In this document: positions 16,087 through 26,812 of the stretch, piece by piece
How the letters are laid out: each line of letters begins with the position of its first letter
How positions within the stretch are numbered: the stretch's first letter is position 1
Source of the DNA: Edaphobacter lichenicola
GTDB taxonomy: Bacteria > Acidobacteriota > Terriglobia > Terriglobales > Acidobacteriaceae
Direction: 5' to 3'
NCBI RefSeq assembly: GCF_014201315.1
Contig: NZ_JACHDY010000005.1
Location: 367,324-431,323 of the forward strand
DNA length: 64,000 bases
Translations under genes and position numbers: made by a program
Notes under the pieces: model-generated
The model's database searches: none
Told to the model about the DNA's origin: nothing
The model's input: the letters and a program-made list of their open reading frames with translations, nothing else

Positions 16087-19000
16087 TTAGTTGGGGAGGG
16101 TGGTGTCGAGGGCGTCGAGGAGGGCGCGGGTTTCGGAGAGGACTTCTTCGGATTTTGCGGAGGGGAGGGGCCAGCGGAGGGTGCCCTGGGGGGTGAACTG
16201 GGCTCCGCGTTTGGTGTTGCGGCTTACTAGCTTCATGAGCGTGGCGGGGTCTACGGTTTTGTTGTTGCCGTTGGTGAAGTGCGAGGGGTCGGCGTTGACG
16301 GCGGCGAACTTGACGTGGAGCATCTCGACGAAGGTCTTGATGGGAGCCTTTTTGTTGCCGTTGGGGTTGGGGAGTTCGACCTGGGTGCGCTTGCGGTCGA
16401 GCTGGGAGATGCCGAGTTGTTCGCAGTGGAGGCGGATCTCGCCTGCGGCCAGGAGGTTCAGGACGGTTTCGGGTGGGGTGCCGTAGCGGTCTTGGAGTTC
16501 GGCGCGGACGTCGGCCAGGTCGGCCTGGGTTTGGGCGCCGGCGATGCGCTTGTACATGCGGAGGCGCTGGTTCTCTTCGGGGATGTAGTCGGAGTCGATG
16601 CGGACGGAGATGCCGAGGTTGATGACGGTGTTGGCGTGGGCGGGTTTTTCTTCTTCGCCCTTCATCTTGCGGACGGCCTCTTCGAGCATGGTGGTGTACA
16701 TCTCGAAGCCGATGGCTTCGATATGGCCGGACTGCTCGCCGCCAAGCATGTTGCCTGCGCCGCGGAGCTCGAGGTCGAGGGCGGCGATCTTGAAGCCTGC
16801 TCCGAGGTCGGAGAACTCTTTTAACGCGGCTAGGCGGCGGCGGGCGATTTCGGTTAGTTCGGTTTCGGGTGGGATTAATAAGTACGAATAGGCGCGGCGG
16901 TTTGATCTGCCTACGCGGCCGCGTAGTTGGTAGAGTTCGGAGAGGCCGTGGCGGTCGGCGCGGTTGATGATGATGGTGTTGGCGAGGGGGATGTCGAGGC
17001 CGTTTTCGATGATGCTGGTGGCGACGAGGACGTCGTACTCGTGGTTCATGAAGGCGAGCATGACGCGCTCGAGCTCGGCTTCGGGGAGTTGGCCGTGGCC
17101 GATGACGATTCTTGCTTGCGGGACTAGTTCACGAATCTTAGAGGCGAGGTCGTAGATGGTTTCTACGCGGTTGTGAACGAAGTAGACCTGGCCGCCGCGT
17201 TCGAGCTCCATCTCGACGGCGGTGCGGATGAGTTTTTCGTCGAACTTGGCGACGATGGTCTGGATGGCCATGCGGTCTTTGGGCGGGGTTTCGATGACCG
17301 ACATATCACGTAACCCAATGAGTGACATATGCAGGGTTCGCGGGATGGGCGTGGCGGACATGGAGAGGACGTCGATGGCGGCGCGCATCTGCTTGAGGCG
17401 CTCTTTGTGGCGGACGCCGAAGCGCTGCTCTTCGTCGACGACGAGGAGGCCGAGGTCCTGGAACTTTAAATCTTTGGAGAGGACGGCGTGGGTGCCGATG
17501 AGGATGTCGATCTTTCCTGCTTCGGCTTTTTCGAGGATGATCTTTTTTTCTTTGGCGGTGCGGAAGCGGGAGATCATCTCGATGTTGACGGGGAAGTTGG
17601 CGAAGCGTTTTTTGAAGGACTCGTAGTGCTGGAAGCTGAGCACGGTTGTTGGGGTGAGGACTGCTACTTGCTTGGAGTCTTGTACGGCTTTGAAGGCGGC
17701 GCGCATGGCTACTTCGGTTTTGCCGTAGCCGACATCGCCGCAGAGGAGGCGGTCCATGGGGCGGGTGGACTCCATGTCGGCCTTGATGTCGGCGATGGCG
17801 GTGAGTTGGTCGTCGGTCTCGTTGAAGTCGAAGGCGTCTTCGAACTCGTGCTGCATGTTGGTGTCGGGTGAGAAGGGCGTGCCGACGGCGGCCTGGCGCT
17901 GCGCGTAGAGCTTGAGCAGCTCGGCGGTCATGTCGGCCATCGCTTTTTTTACGCGGGCTTTGGTCTTCTGCCAGGCTTGGGTGCCTAGTTTGTTTAACTC
18001 CGGCGGTGGGCCGGTCTCGCTGGAGCGGTACTTCTGGATGAGGTCGAGGCGGGTGAGGGGAACGTAGAGTTTTGCTTCGTCGGCGAACTCGAGGATCATG
18101 AGCTCGAGTGGAGGGGCGTCGTTTTCCTCTATCACTCGCAGGCCGCAGTAGCGGGAGATGCCGTGCTCGACGTGGACTACGTAGTCGCCTACGGCGAGAT
18201 CGCGGAAGTCGGAGATGAAGGCGGCGGCTTTGGATTTGCCGCGACGGATGGGGCGGGTGGTTACGTCGGCGTCGTCGGTGAGGTCTTGCGCGCCGAAGAT
18301 GACGATCTGGCGGGCGGTGGCTTTGTCTAGATCTAGAATCTGGACGCCGGCGGCGATGGGGGTTTTGACGATGACGGGGATGCGGAGATCGATGGTGTTG
18401 CCGCCGAGATAGCTGGACTCGGTGTAGACGGTGGAGCTGCCGGGCGATTCGTTGCGAGAGCCGAGGCGGTAGGGGAGTCGATACTCCTGCAGGAGGCCGG
18501 CGAGGCGCTCGACTTCGCCCTGGTTGGGGGCGGTGAGGAGGATGCGGGCTTCCTGTTTGATGAGGGCGTTGATGGCGTCGATCATGGCTGGGATGGAGCC
18601 GTGAAAGCGCATGGTGGGGCGGGTGGCGAAGTCGACTTCGGAGAGGTCGCTGCGGTCGGCGTCGAGGATGTCGACGGCGCCTAGCTGGTCGAGCTCGATG
18701 CCGGAGAACTTGTGGAGGCGGTCGTCGAGGTCCCAGGGGGAGAGGTAGATGTCTTCGGGACGGACGAGGTTGCCGATGCCGGAGCGCTCGTGGCGCTGCT
18801 CGATCTTGTTCCACCAGCGCTCGCCCTGATTTTTGATCATGGCGGGCTCTTCGAGGAAGACGCGCGGGGCGGTGGGGCTGGATGCGCTGAGGAGGTCGAG
18901 GAGGGTGAGGTTGGCGCCGGCTACGGGGGCGAAGAACTCCCAGCCGGGGAAGATGGTGGCTTCGCCCGTTCGGGTGCTGACGTGGGTGAGGAGCTCGGCG

Positions 19001-19809
19001 GGCTCTTCGCCGCCTTCGATTACGGCGCCGGCTTTGCCTGCGCGGGTGAGACGGGCGTTGATGGCGGTGAGGAGCTTGTCGGTGACTGGTGTTTCGGTGA
19101 GGGGGAGGAGGAGTGCGTGGTCGAGGGTGGAGGCGGAGCGCTGGGTGTCGGGGTCGAAGCGCCGGATGGATTCGATCTCGTCGCCGAAGAAGTCGACGCG
19201 CACGGGGCGGTCCATCTCGGGGGAGTAGATGTCGAGGATGCCGCCGCGGAGGGTGACCTGGCCGGGCATCTCGACGACGTCGACTTTGGTGTAGCCGACG
19301 GAGAGGAGGTGCTCGACGAGCATGTCGGGCATGTACTCTTCGCGGACCTTGAGATGGAGGGTGAGGGCGCGGTAGTAGTCGCGGGGGAAGAGACGCATGC
19401 AGGCGGCTTCGACTGGCGCGATGACTAGTTTGGCTTGGCCTGTGGCGATCTTCCACAGAGTCGCGGCGCGGGTCTCCTGGATCTCGGGGTGGGGCGAGAG
19501 GTTTTCGAAGGGGAGGACGTCGTGGGCGGGGAGACGTAGGACGGATTCGGCTGGGAGTGCGCCGGTGAGCTCGCAGGCGCTGAGGACGGCGGCCTGGAGG
19601 GCTTCGGCGGCTTTGTTGTCGGCGACGATGATGACGCAGGGGGCCTGGGCGGCGCGGACGAAGAAGGGGAGATAGAGGGCGCGGGCGGTGAAGGTGAGTC
19701 CGGAGACACGTCTGCGCCCCGTGCCACCGCTAAGATGGCGGCGTACACGCTCAAAGGCTTCAGAGTGCTCCAGGTCTGCGAGGAGCTCGCGGACGAAGGG
19801 AAGGACCAT
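16087..19809 (-). CDS. mfd: Transcription-repair coupling factor
   Basis: 1240 residues, the usual length for Mfd (about 1150-1250). It removes RNA polymerase stalled at DNA lesions and recruits UvrA. Visible parts are the N-terminal UvrB-like module (LSPHPEIQETRAATLWKIATG), the RNA-polymerase-interacting CarD-like domain (LAVGDYVVHVEHGISRYCGL), the helicase core with Walker A CGDVGYGKTEVAMRAAF and motif II VDEEQRFG, SATPIPRTLHMSLIGLRDMS, and the C-terminal TRCF domain. The start at 19809 is consistent with MVLPFVRELLADLE. A single gene, divergent from the solute-binding protein pair. Confidence 0.97.
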   Translation of the reverse strand: MVLPFVRELLADLEHSEAFERVRRHLSGGTGRRRVSGLTFTARALYLPFFVRAAQAPCVIIVADNKAAEALQAAVLSACELTGALPAESVLRLPAHDVLPFENLSPHPEIQETRAATLWKIATGQAKLVIAPVEAACMRLFPRDYYRALTLHLKVREEYMPDMLVEHLLSVGYTKVDVVEMPGQVTLRGGILDIYSPEMDRPVRVDFFGDEIESIRRFDPDTQRSASTLDHALLLPLTETPVTDKLLTAINARLTRAGKAGAVIEGGEEPAELLTHVSTRTGEATIFPGWEFFAPVAGANLTLLDLLSASSPTAPRVFLEEPAMIKNQGERWWNKIEQRHERSGIGNLVRPEDIYLSPWDLDDRLHKFSGIELDQLGAVDILDADRSDLSEVDFATRPTMRFHGSIPAMIDAINALIKQEARILLTAPNQGEVERLAGLLQEYRLPYRLGSRNESPGSSTVYTESSYLGGNTIDLRIPVIVKTPIAAGVQILDLDKATARQIVIFGAQDLTDDADVTTRPIRRGKSKAAAFISDFRDLAVGDYVVHVEHGISRYCGLRVIEENDAPPLELMILEFADEAKLYVPLTRLDLIQKYRSSETGPPPELNKLGTQAWQKTKARVKKAMADMTAELLKLYAQRQAAVGTPFSPDTNMQHEFEDAFDFNETDDQLTAIADIKADMESTRPMDRLLCGDVGYGKTEVAMRAAFKAVQDSKQVAVLTPTTVLSFQHYESFKKRFANFPVNIEMISRFRTAKEKKIILEKAEAGKIDILIGTHAVLSKDLKFQDLGLLVVDEEQRFGVRHKERLKQMRAAIDVLSMSATPIPRTLHMSLIGLRDMSVIETPPKDRMAIQTIVAKFDEKLIRTAVEMELERGGQVYFVHNRVETIYDLASKIRELVPQARIVIGHGQLPEAELERVMLAFMNHEYDVLVATSIIENGLDIPLANTIIINRADRHGLSELYQLRGRVGRSNRRAYSYLLIPPETELTEIARRRLAALKEFSDLGAGFKIAALDLELRGAGNMLGGEQSGHIEAIGFEMYTTMLEEAVRKMKGEEEKPAHANTVINLGISVRIDSDYIPEENQRLRMYKRIAGAQTQADLADVRAELQDRYGTPPETVLNLLAAGEIRLHCEQLGISQLDRKRTQVELPNPNGNKKAPIKTFVEMLHVKFAAVNADPSHFTNGNNKTVDPATLMKLVSRNTKRGAQFTPQGTLRWPLPSAKSEEVLSETRALLDALDTTLPN

Positions 19810-19961
19810 GCTGTATGGAGTTTATCAAGCGGAGTCTGCACGGGTTTACTCCGTTGAGTGATTTGGAGTAGTATCTGGCTCCCGCAGGGAAATAGAGCCT
19901 GCGCTGCTGCCCGATTTCGACATTTTTTCGGCTTCGGACAGAGATACTGCCGGAGGATGAC

Positions 19962-20954
19962 ATGAATACTTTGAGGAAGGGGTATCTTTTTGCGCTTTTA
20001 GCGGTGGTGCTTCCACTGATTGCGGGATGCACCCGTCACAGCAAGAGTGAGCAGTACTACCTTGTCGCCACAAATACGGCTTTGCCTTATTGGAAGGTGG
20101 CCGCGAGTGGATTTGCTGCAGCGGGGGCCGAGTATGGGGTTTCGGTCGATACGCGCGGGCCGGCGGGGTTGAACGCGCAGGCAGAGGTGGATGAGTTCAA
20201 GGCGATGGTGGCGAGGAAGCCTGCGGGGATTCTGGTCCAGGTTGTGAACTCCCAGCTGATGCAGCCGGAGATCGATGCGGCGATTGCGGCGGGCATCCCG
20301 GTGATTACGATCGACTCGGATTCGCCGGAGAGCAAGCGGTTGTACTTTATCGGGACCAACAACTTCGAGGCGGGTAAGCTTGGCGGGAGGCGCGCGGCGG
20401 CGCAACTGAATGGGAAAGGAAATGTCGTGTTCTTCACCAATCCGGGGCAGCCGAATCTGGATGAGCGGTTGAAGGGCTATCAGGACATCTTAGAGGATTA
20501 TCACGGGATCAAGATCGTGGAGGTGTTCGATATCAAGACGGATGCGGGGACGGCGATGGATAAGGCGGGTGAGTACCTTGAGCGCAAGGGGCCGGCGAGG
20601 ATCGACGCGTTTATCTGTCTGGACTCGCGGTCGGGGGCGAATGTGGCGGAGGCTTTCAAACGGCGGAATGCTACCGACCGCCTGCTGATTGCGATGGATG
20701 TGGACTCCGACACGCTGAAGCTGGTGGGCGATGGGACGATCGATTCGACGATCTCTCAGAAGCCGTACACGATGGCGTTTCTGGGATTGAAGGCGCTGGA
20801 CGATATTCATCACTATCCCGTGAAACCGCTTGACCAGGACTACGCGCTGGATCCTTATTCTCCGTTCCCGACCTTCGTCAATACGGGAGTTGCGCTGGTG
20901 GATAAGACGAATCTGGACGCTGTTATGAAGAAGCAGAGATCGGTGAATCAGTAG
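19962..20954 (+). CDS. Sugar-type periplasmic solute-binding lipoprotein, copy 1
   Basis: 330 residues. The lipobox IAGC (Cys about residue 24) is followed by a type I periplasmic binding fold (Peripla_BP_4): YYLVATNTALPYWKVAASGF, KPAGILVQVVNS, AAGIPVITIDSD, FIGTNNFEAGKLGG, PGQPNLDERLKGYQ and GTIDSTISQKPYTMAFLGL. It probably binds a small sugar or similar ligand. GGAGG lies five bases before the ATG. The next gene is a paralogue of exactly the same length, including a conserved leader upstream. No permease or ATPase gene is nearby, so the pair may act as sensors or use distant transporter parts. Confidence 0.9.
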   Translation: MNTLRKGYLFALLAVVLPLIAGCTRHSKSEQYYLVATNTALPYWKVAASGFAAAGAEYGVSVDTRGPAGLNAQAEVDEFKAMVARKPAGILVQVVNSQLMQPEIDAAIAAGIPVITIDSDSPESKRLYFIGTNNFEAGKLGGRRAAAQLNGKGNVVFFTNPGQPNLDERLKGYQDILEDYHGIKIVEVFDIKTDAGTAMDKAGEYLERKGPARIDAFICLDSRSGANVAEAFKRRNATDRLLIAMDVDSDTLKLVGDGTIDSTISQKPYTMAFLGLKALDDIHHYPVKPLDQDYALDPYSPFPTFVNTGVALVDKTNLDAVMKKQRSVNQ

Positions 20955-21054
20955 ATCTCTGGTGTTTGCGACAGGGCGATTCTGTCGACGGATGCAGAGA
21001 CAGGGGTGCTTTAGCAGCGTTGAGATTTCGGGACAGCTTCTCAGTTCTGTGGTT

Positions 21055-21108
21055 TGGATAGGTATCTGGATTGGTTTCTGGGATTGGTATCTGGGATTGG
21101 TATCTGGG
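21055..21108. repeat. Short tandem repeat GGGATTGGTATCT
   Basis: About four imperfect units of 13-14 bases (GATAGGTATCTG, GATTGGTTTCTGG, GATTGGTATCTGG, GATTGGTATCTGG) in the gap between the two paralogous binding-protein genes. The GGTATCTG word also occurs once upstream of the first gene (AGTATCTGGC, about 19867), so the repeat may have grown from a shared leader. Confidence 0.8.
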
Positions 21109-21185
21109 CCCGCTAGGTATGACCTGAGCCGATGCCTGATTTCAACGTTTTCGGCTTCGGACAGAAGTTTTGCCAGAGGATGACG

Positions 21186-22178
21186 ATGAACCCTTTTATG
21201 AGGCGACTTCTTTTTTTGCTCTTGGCCATGTTTCTTCCAGTGCTTGCGGGATGTACGCGGCACAGCAAAGACGAGCACTATTACCTGATTGCTACCAACA
21301 TCAACCTGCCCTACTGGAAGGCGGCGAATGCCGGGTTTCAAAAGGCGGCGGTTCAGTATGGGGTGTCGGCGGAGATGCGTGGGACTACTACGTTCGATCC
21401 GCCGGGTGAGGTGACGGAGTTTCGTACGGTGGTGGCGCGCAAGCCTGCGGGGATCCTGGTTTCGGTGGCGAGCGCGGAGTTGATGGGTCCGGAGATCACG
21501 GCTGCGCTGGCGGCGGGGATTCCGGTGATCACGATGGACTCGGACGCTCCGACGAGTGGACGGCTGTACTTCATCGGGACGAATAATCTGCAGGCGGGAC
21601 GACTGGGCGGACAGCGGGTTGCGGCGAAGCTGAATGGCAAGGGGAATGTGGCGTTCTTTTCGATTCCTGGGCAGCCGAACATCGATGAGCGGTTGAAGGG
21701 TTACAAGGATGCGTTGTCGCACTATCCGGGGATCAAGATCGCCGATGTGTTCGACATGAAGGGCGACTCGGGTCTGGCGATGGATCAGACGCGGGACTAT
21801 CTGTCGCGAACGGGAGCGAACCGGGTGGATGCGATCGTGTGCCTGGAGGCGGCTTCGGGCAGGGATGTGGCCGAGGCGTTTCGGCGGGCGAACGTGAAGG
21901 ATCGTTTGCTGGTGGCGATGGACACGGACCAGACGGTGTTGCAGGGGGTGAAGGATGGAACGATCGATTCGACCATCTCGCAGAAGCCCTTTACGATGGC
22001 ACTGGTGGGGTTGAAGGCGTTGGACGACATCCATCACTATCCCTTGAAGCCGCTAGCGCAGGACTACTCGCTGGATTCGTTTGCGCCGGTTCCTGCCTTT
22101 ATCGATACGGGAGTTTCGTTGATCGATAAAAACAACGTGGATAGGATGCTGAATATCGGTGAAGATAAGACGCCGTAG
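21186..22178 (+). CDS. Sugar-type periplasmic solute-binding lipoprotein, copy 2
   Basis: 330 residues, a tandem paralogue of the preceding gene. The lipobox LAGC is followed by the same CTRHSK start, then YYLIATNINLPYWKAANAGF, KPAGILVSVASAELMGPEI, IGTNNLQAGRLGGQR, PGQPNIDERLKGYKD and DGTIDSTISQKPFTMALVGLKALDDIHHYP. I chose the ATG at 21186 because AGAGGATGACG matches the leader of copy 1 and gives identical length; an ATG at 21180 is also possible. Conservation is strong at both ends and lower around the hinge and ligand residues, consistent with different ligand preference. Confidence 0.9.
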   Translation: MNPFMRRLLFLLLAMFLPVLAGCTRHSKDEHYYLIATNINLPYWKAANAGFQKAAVQYGVSAEMRGTTTFDPPGEVTEFRTVVARKPAGILVSVASAELMGPEITAALAAGIPVITMDSDAPTSGRLYFIGTNNLQAGRLGGQRVAAKLNGKGNVAFFSIPGQPNIDERLKGYKDALSHYPGIKIADVFDMKGDSGLAMDQTRDYLSRTGANRVDAIVCLEAASGRDVAEAFRRANVKDRLLVAMDTDQTVLQGVKDGTIDSTISQKPFTMALVGLKALDDIHHYPLKPLAQDYSLDSFAPVPAFIDTGVSLIDKNNVDRMLNIGEDKTP

Positions 22179-22219
22179 CAGCGGAGATGTAGCAGCTGCG
22201 AGTGTAAAGACGAAATACA

Positions 22220-22274
22220 GGGATCTCTCCACTGCGTCGCGCGATACGACTGCGCGACTACGGTCGAGATGACG
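22220..22274. repeat. Dispersed hairpin-like motif GGGATCTCTCC...GAGATGACGGATC
   Basis: An imperfect member of the ATCCCTTCG/GGATGACA family with an inner inverted repeat CGTCGCGCGATACGACTGCGCGACTACG. It lies between convergent genes. Confidence 0.45.
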
Positions 22275-22322
22275 GATCACACAATCCAGCGGCGTTAGAG
22301 ATTTCCTCTACCGCTATCGGCT

Positions 22323-23321
22323 CTAGAGTGTGACTACGATTTTTCCTATCTGCGCGTTTGATTCCATGTAGCGGTGGGCTTCGACGATCTGTGCGAAGGG
22401 GAAGGTCTTGTCGATGCGGGGTTTGAAGTTGCCGGCGACGAGGTTGTCGAAGACGTACTTTCTCGCATTTTGTGACTTAATTGGGTCGGCGAGGATGTCT
22501 CGCAGGGTATAGCCCTGGATGATCAGGCGCTTGTTCAGTGCGGTGAAGAGGGGGTAGGGGGTTGGCTCCATGGCCAGCGCGCCGTACTCGAAGATGGTGC
22601 CCTGGACTGCGGTGGCGTTGGCGAGCGCTTCGAGACCTTTGCCACCGATGGGATCGAAGACGATGCGTGCGCCTTGGTTGGCGGTGATCTGGTTGACGCG
22701 GGCGACGAGGTCCTCTTCGTCGGTGACGATGACGTGATCGGCGCCTAAGGTGAGGAGTTCGGCTTTTTTGGTTGAGGTGCGCGTGGTGGCGATGCTGGTG
22801 GCGCCTTCGGCTTTGGCGATCTCGATGGCGGCTAGTCCGACGCTGCTGCTGGCGGCGGTGATGATGACGTAGTCGCCCTTGGTGAGGTGGCCGTAGTAGA
22901 TGAGTGCGCCGTAGGCGGTGATGTATTGCATCCAGATGCTGGTGCCTTCTTCGTAGGAGAGCTTGGAAGGGTACTCGGCGACCGCGTGGATGGGGACGAT
23001 GGCGACCTCTCCGTAGACGCCGTAGTGGTTGAGAGAGAAGGCTGGGGTGGTGCTGGCCTTTTTACCGATCCAACTGGTGTCCACGCCGGGACCGACAGCT
23101 TCGACGATACCGGAGGCTTCGTAGCCGTTGGTGGAGGGGAGAACGGGCGTTTCGAGGTAACGGTCGTGGAAGAACATGCTCTCGGCGCGGTTGAGGCCGA
23201 TGGCTCGGACGCGAAGGCGGACCTCGCCCTTGCCTGGTTCGGGGAGGGGGAGGTCGTCGAACTGGAGGACTTCGGGGCCGCCGATTTTGTGAAAGCGGAC
23301 CATCTTTACTGTGTCGGGCAT
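22323..23321 (-). CDS. Zinc-independent MDR family oxidoreductase (quinone reductase-like)
   Basis: 332 residues of the medium-chain dehydrogenase/reductase superfamily. The N-terminal GroES-like domain (LPEPGKGEVRLRVRAIGLNRAESMF) lacks the cysteine cluster of zinc alcohol dehydrogenases. The NADPH-binding Rossmann part contains the region VIITAASSSVGLAAIEIAKAEGA, the AASSSVG loop replacing the usual AGAGGVG. This resembles NADPH:quinone reductases and enoyl reductases; substrate unknown. Same strand as the channel gene, which lies 83 bp upstream. Confidence 0.88.
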   Translation of the reverse strand: MPDTVKMVRFHKIGGPEVLQFDDLPLPEPGKGEVRLRVRAIGLNRAESMFFHDRYLETPVLPSTNGYEASGIVEAVGPGVDTSWIGKKASTTPAFSLNHYGVYGEVAIVPIHAVAEYPSKLSYEEGTSIWMQYITAYGALIYYGHLTKGDYVIITAASSSVGLAAIEIAKAEGATSIATTRTSTKKAELLTLGADHVIVTDEEDLVARVNQITANQGARIVFDPIGGKGLEALANATAVQGTIFEYGALAMEPTPYPLFTALNKRLIIQGYTLRDILADPIKSQNARKYVFDNLVAGNFKPRIDKTFPFAQIVEAHRYMESNAQIGKIVVTL

Positions 23322-23404
23322 TTTGAGTACGCTCCTGCAGTCTTGCTGCGTGAGCTTTGGATGAGTGCGTGGGCGAAAGGGCGCGGATTTTCGGAGGTGA
23401 AGGC

Positions 23405-24310
23405 TTAGGCTTTTGCAGACTCTTCGGTCTTGATCTCTTCCTTCTGATGGGGGGCGATGGCTTCGGCTTCGGCGTCGCCGCCATAGATGACCTGGCCGTA
23501 TTCGAGGAGGGTGACCATGCCTACGCCGCCGCAGATGTTGCCAGCGACGGCGGGGATGAGCCAGCCGAAGTAGCTGGTCCAGGCGGCTTTGCCGATGAGG
23601 ACGGCGGCGAGGATTTCGCCGCTGGTGGCGATGCAGTGGGCGAAGTTTCCGAGGCCGACGACGAAGGTCAGCATCCAGATGATCATGACCGAGCCGGTGA
23701 TGGAGTGGGAGCCGGAGACGAGCCAGGCGACGGTGGCGATGATCCAGCCGCCCATGACGCCGCTCCAGAAGATGGTGGAGGCGGGGTTGTGGATGGCTTC
23801 GAGGCCGAGGCCGGCGATGGCTTGCACGACGCTTGGATTGACGGCGTTGGTGAGGGCGGCGAGGGCGGCGAAGGCAAGAGCGCCGAGGACGTTTGCGGGA
23901 AGGACGGTTGCCCAGAGACGCAGGGTCTTCCAGAAGTGCTTTTTTTCGGCGAGGACGAGGGCTACGGGGTAGAGTGTGTTTTCGGTGAAGAGCTGGGAGC
24001 GGCCGAGGATGACGACGATGAAGCCGAGGGGGTAGAACATCTTGCCGACGAAGAAGATGGTGTGGGAGGGGACGGTGCCGGGGGTGGTGAGGAGTGCGAT
24101 GGCGATGGCGTTGCCGAGGGCGGAGAGGCCCATGAAGATTCCTCCGGCGAGGCCGGAGATGGCGAGGGAGACGCTGGAGCGGCCGAGCTCCTGACGGGCG
24201 TTGTTGGCGACCTGCTCGTAGATGTCCTGGGCGCTGGGGCGCTCGAGGTTCTTTTGCGCGTCCTGATTGGCGAGTGGGGCGGGCGGGTAGCGGCGGAGGC
24301 GGTAGGGCAT
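23405..24310 (-). CDS. Formate/nitrite transporter family membrane protein
   Basis: 301 residues. Six hydrophobic segments follow a charged N-terminus (SAQDIYEQVANNARQELGRS). FNT features include GLAGGIFMGLSALGNAIAIAL, LGRSQLFTENTLYPVALVL (the family's Omega-loop region), and SGSHSITGSVMIIW and LGNFAHCIATSGEILA in the second half. Resembles the YfdC-like branch more than FocA, so the transported anion is uncertain. I place the start at 24310; the longer frame runs into repeat copy 3. It is divergent from ligA, with the repeat filling the gap. Confidence 0.88.
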   Translation of the reverse strand: MPYRLRRYPPAPLANQDAQKNLERPSAQDIYEQVANNARQELGRSSVSLAISGLAGGIFMGLSALGNAIAIALLTTPGTVPSHTIFFVGKMFYPLGFIVVILGRSQLFTENTLYPVALVLAEKKHFWKTLRLWATVLPANVLGALAFAALAALTNAVNPSVVQAIAGLGLEAIHNPASTIFWSGVMGGWIIATVAWLVSGSHSITGSVMIIWMLTFVVGLGNFAHCIATSGEILAAVLIGKAAWTSYFGWLIPAVAGNICGGVGMVTLLEYGQVIYGGDAEAEAIAPHQKEEIKTEESAKA

Positions 24311-24331
24311 GGAGTGATCATAGAAGATTGT

Positions 24332-26684
<2,353 letters not shown>

Positions 26685-26687
26685 TGC

Positions 26688-26800
26688 GTCCTGCCGGACG
26701 GGCCCGCTGCGCGCGGGGCGCCCACTTCGTGGGGCGTATACCGGTCTTGGTGGGTTAGGTGCATGGGTCCTCCCTTTGGTCGGGAGGGATTTTGAGTACA
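26688..26800. repeat. Palindromic junction element, copy 4 (single arm)
   Basis: GTCCTGCCGGACGGGCCCG, GCCCACTTCGTGGGGC (the GTCACTTCGTGAC core with paired compensating changes), GTATACC, and GGTCCTCCCTTTGGTCGGGAGGGA. It starts 3 bp after the ligA stop and ends about 12 bp before the convergent hydrolase stop. Confidence 0.85.
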
Positions 26801-26812
26801 CCGCTTACTGGG

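Noticed and set aside
17306..19456. 716-codon ORF within mfd in another frame
   Set aside because: Extreme Arg/Pro/His composition and no domain; mfd in the other frame is complete.
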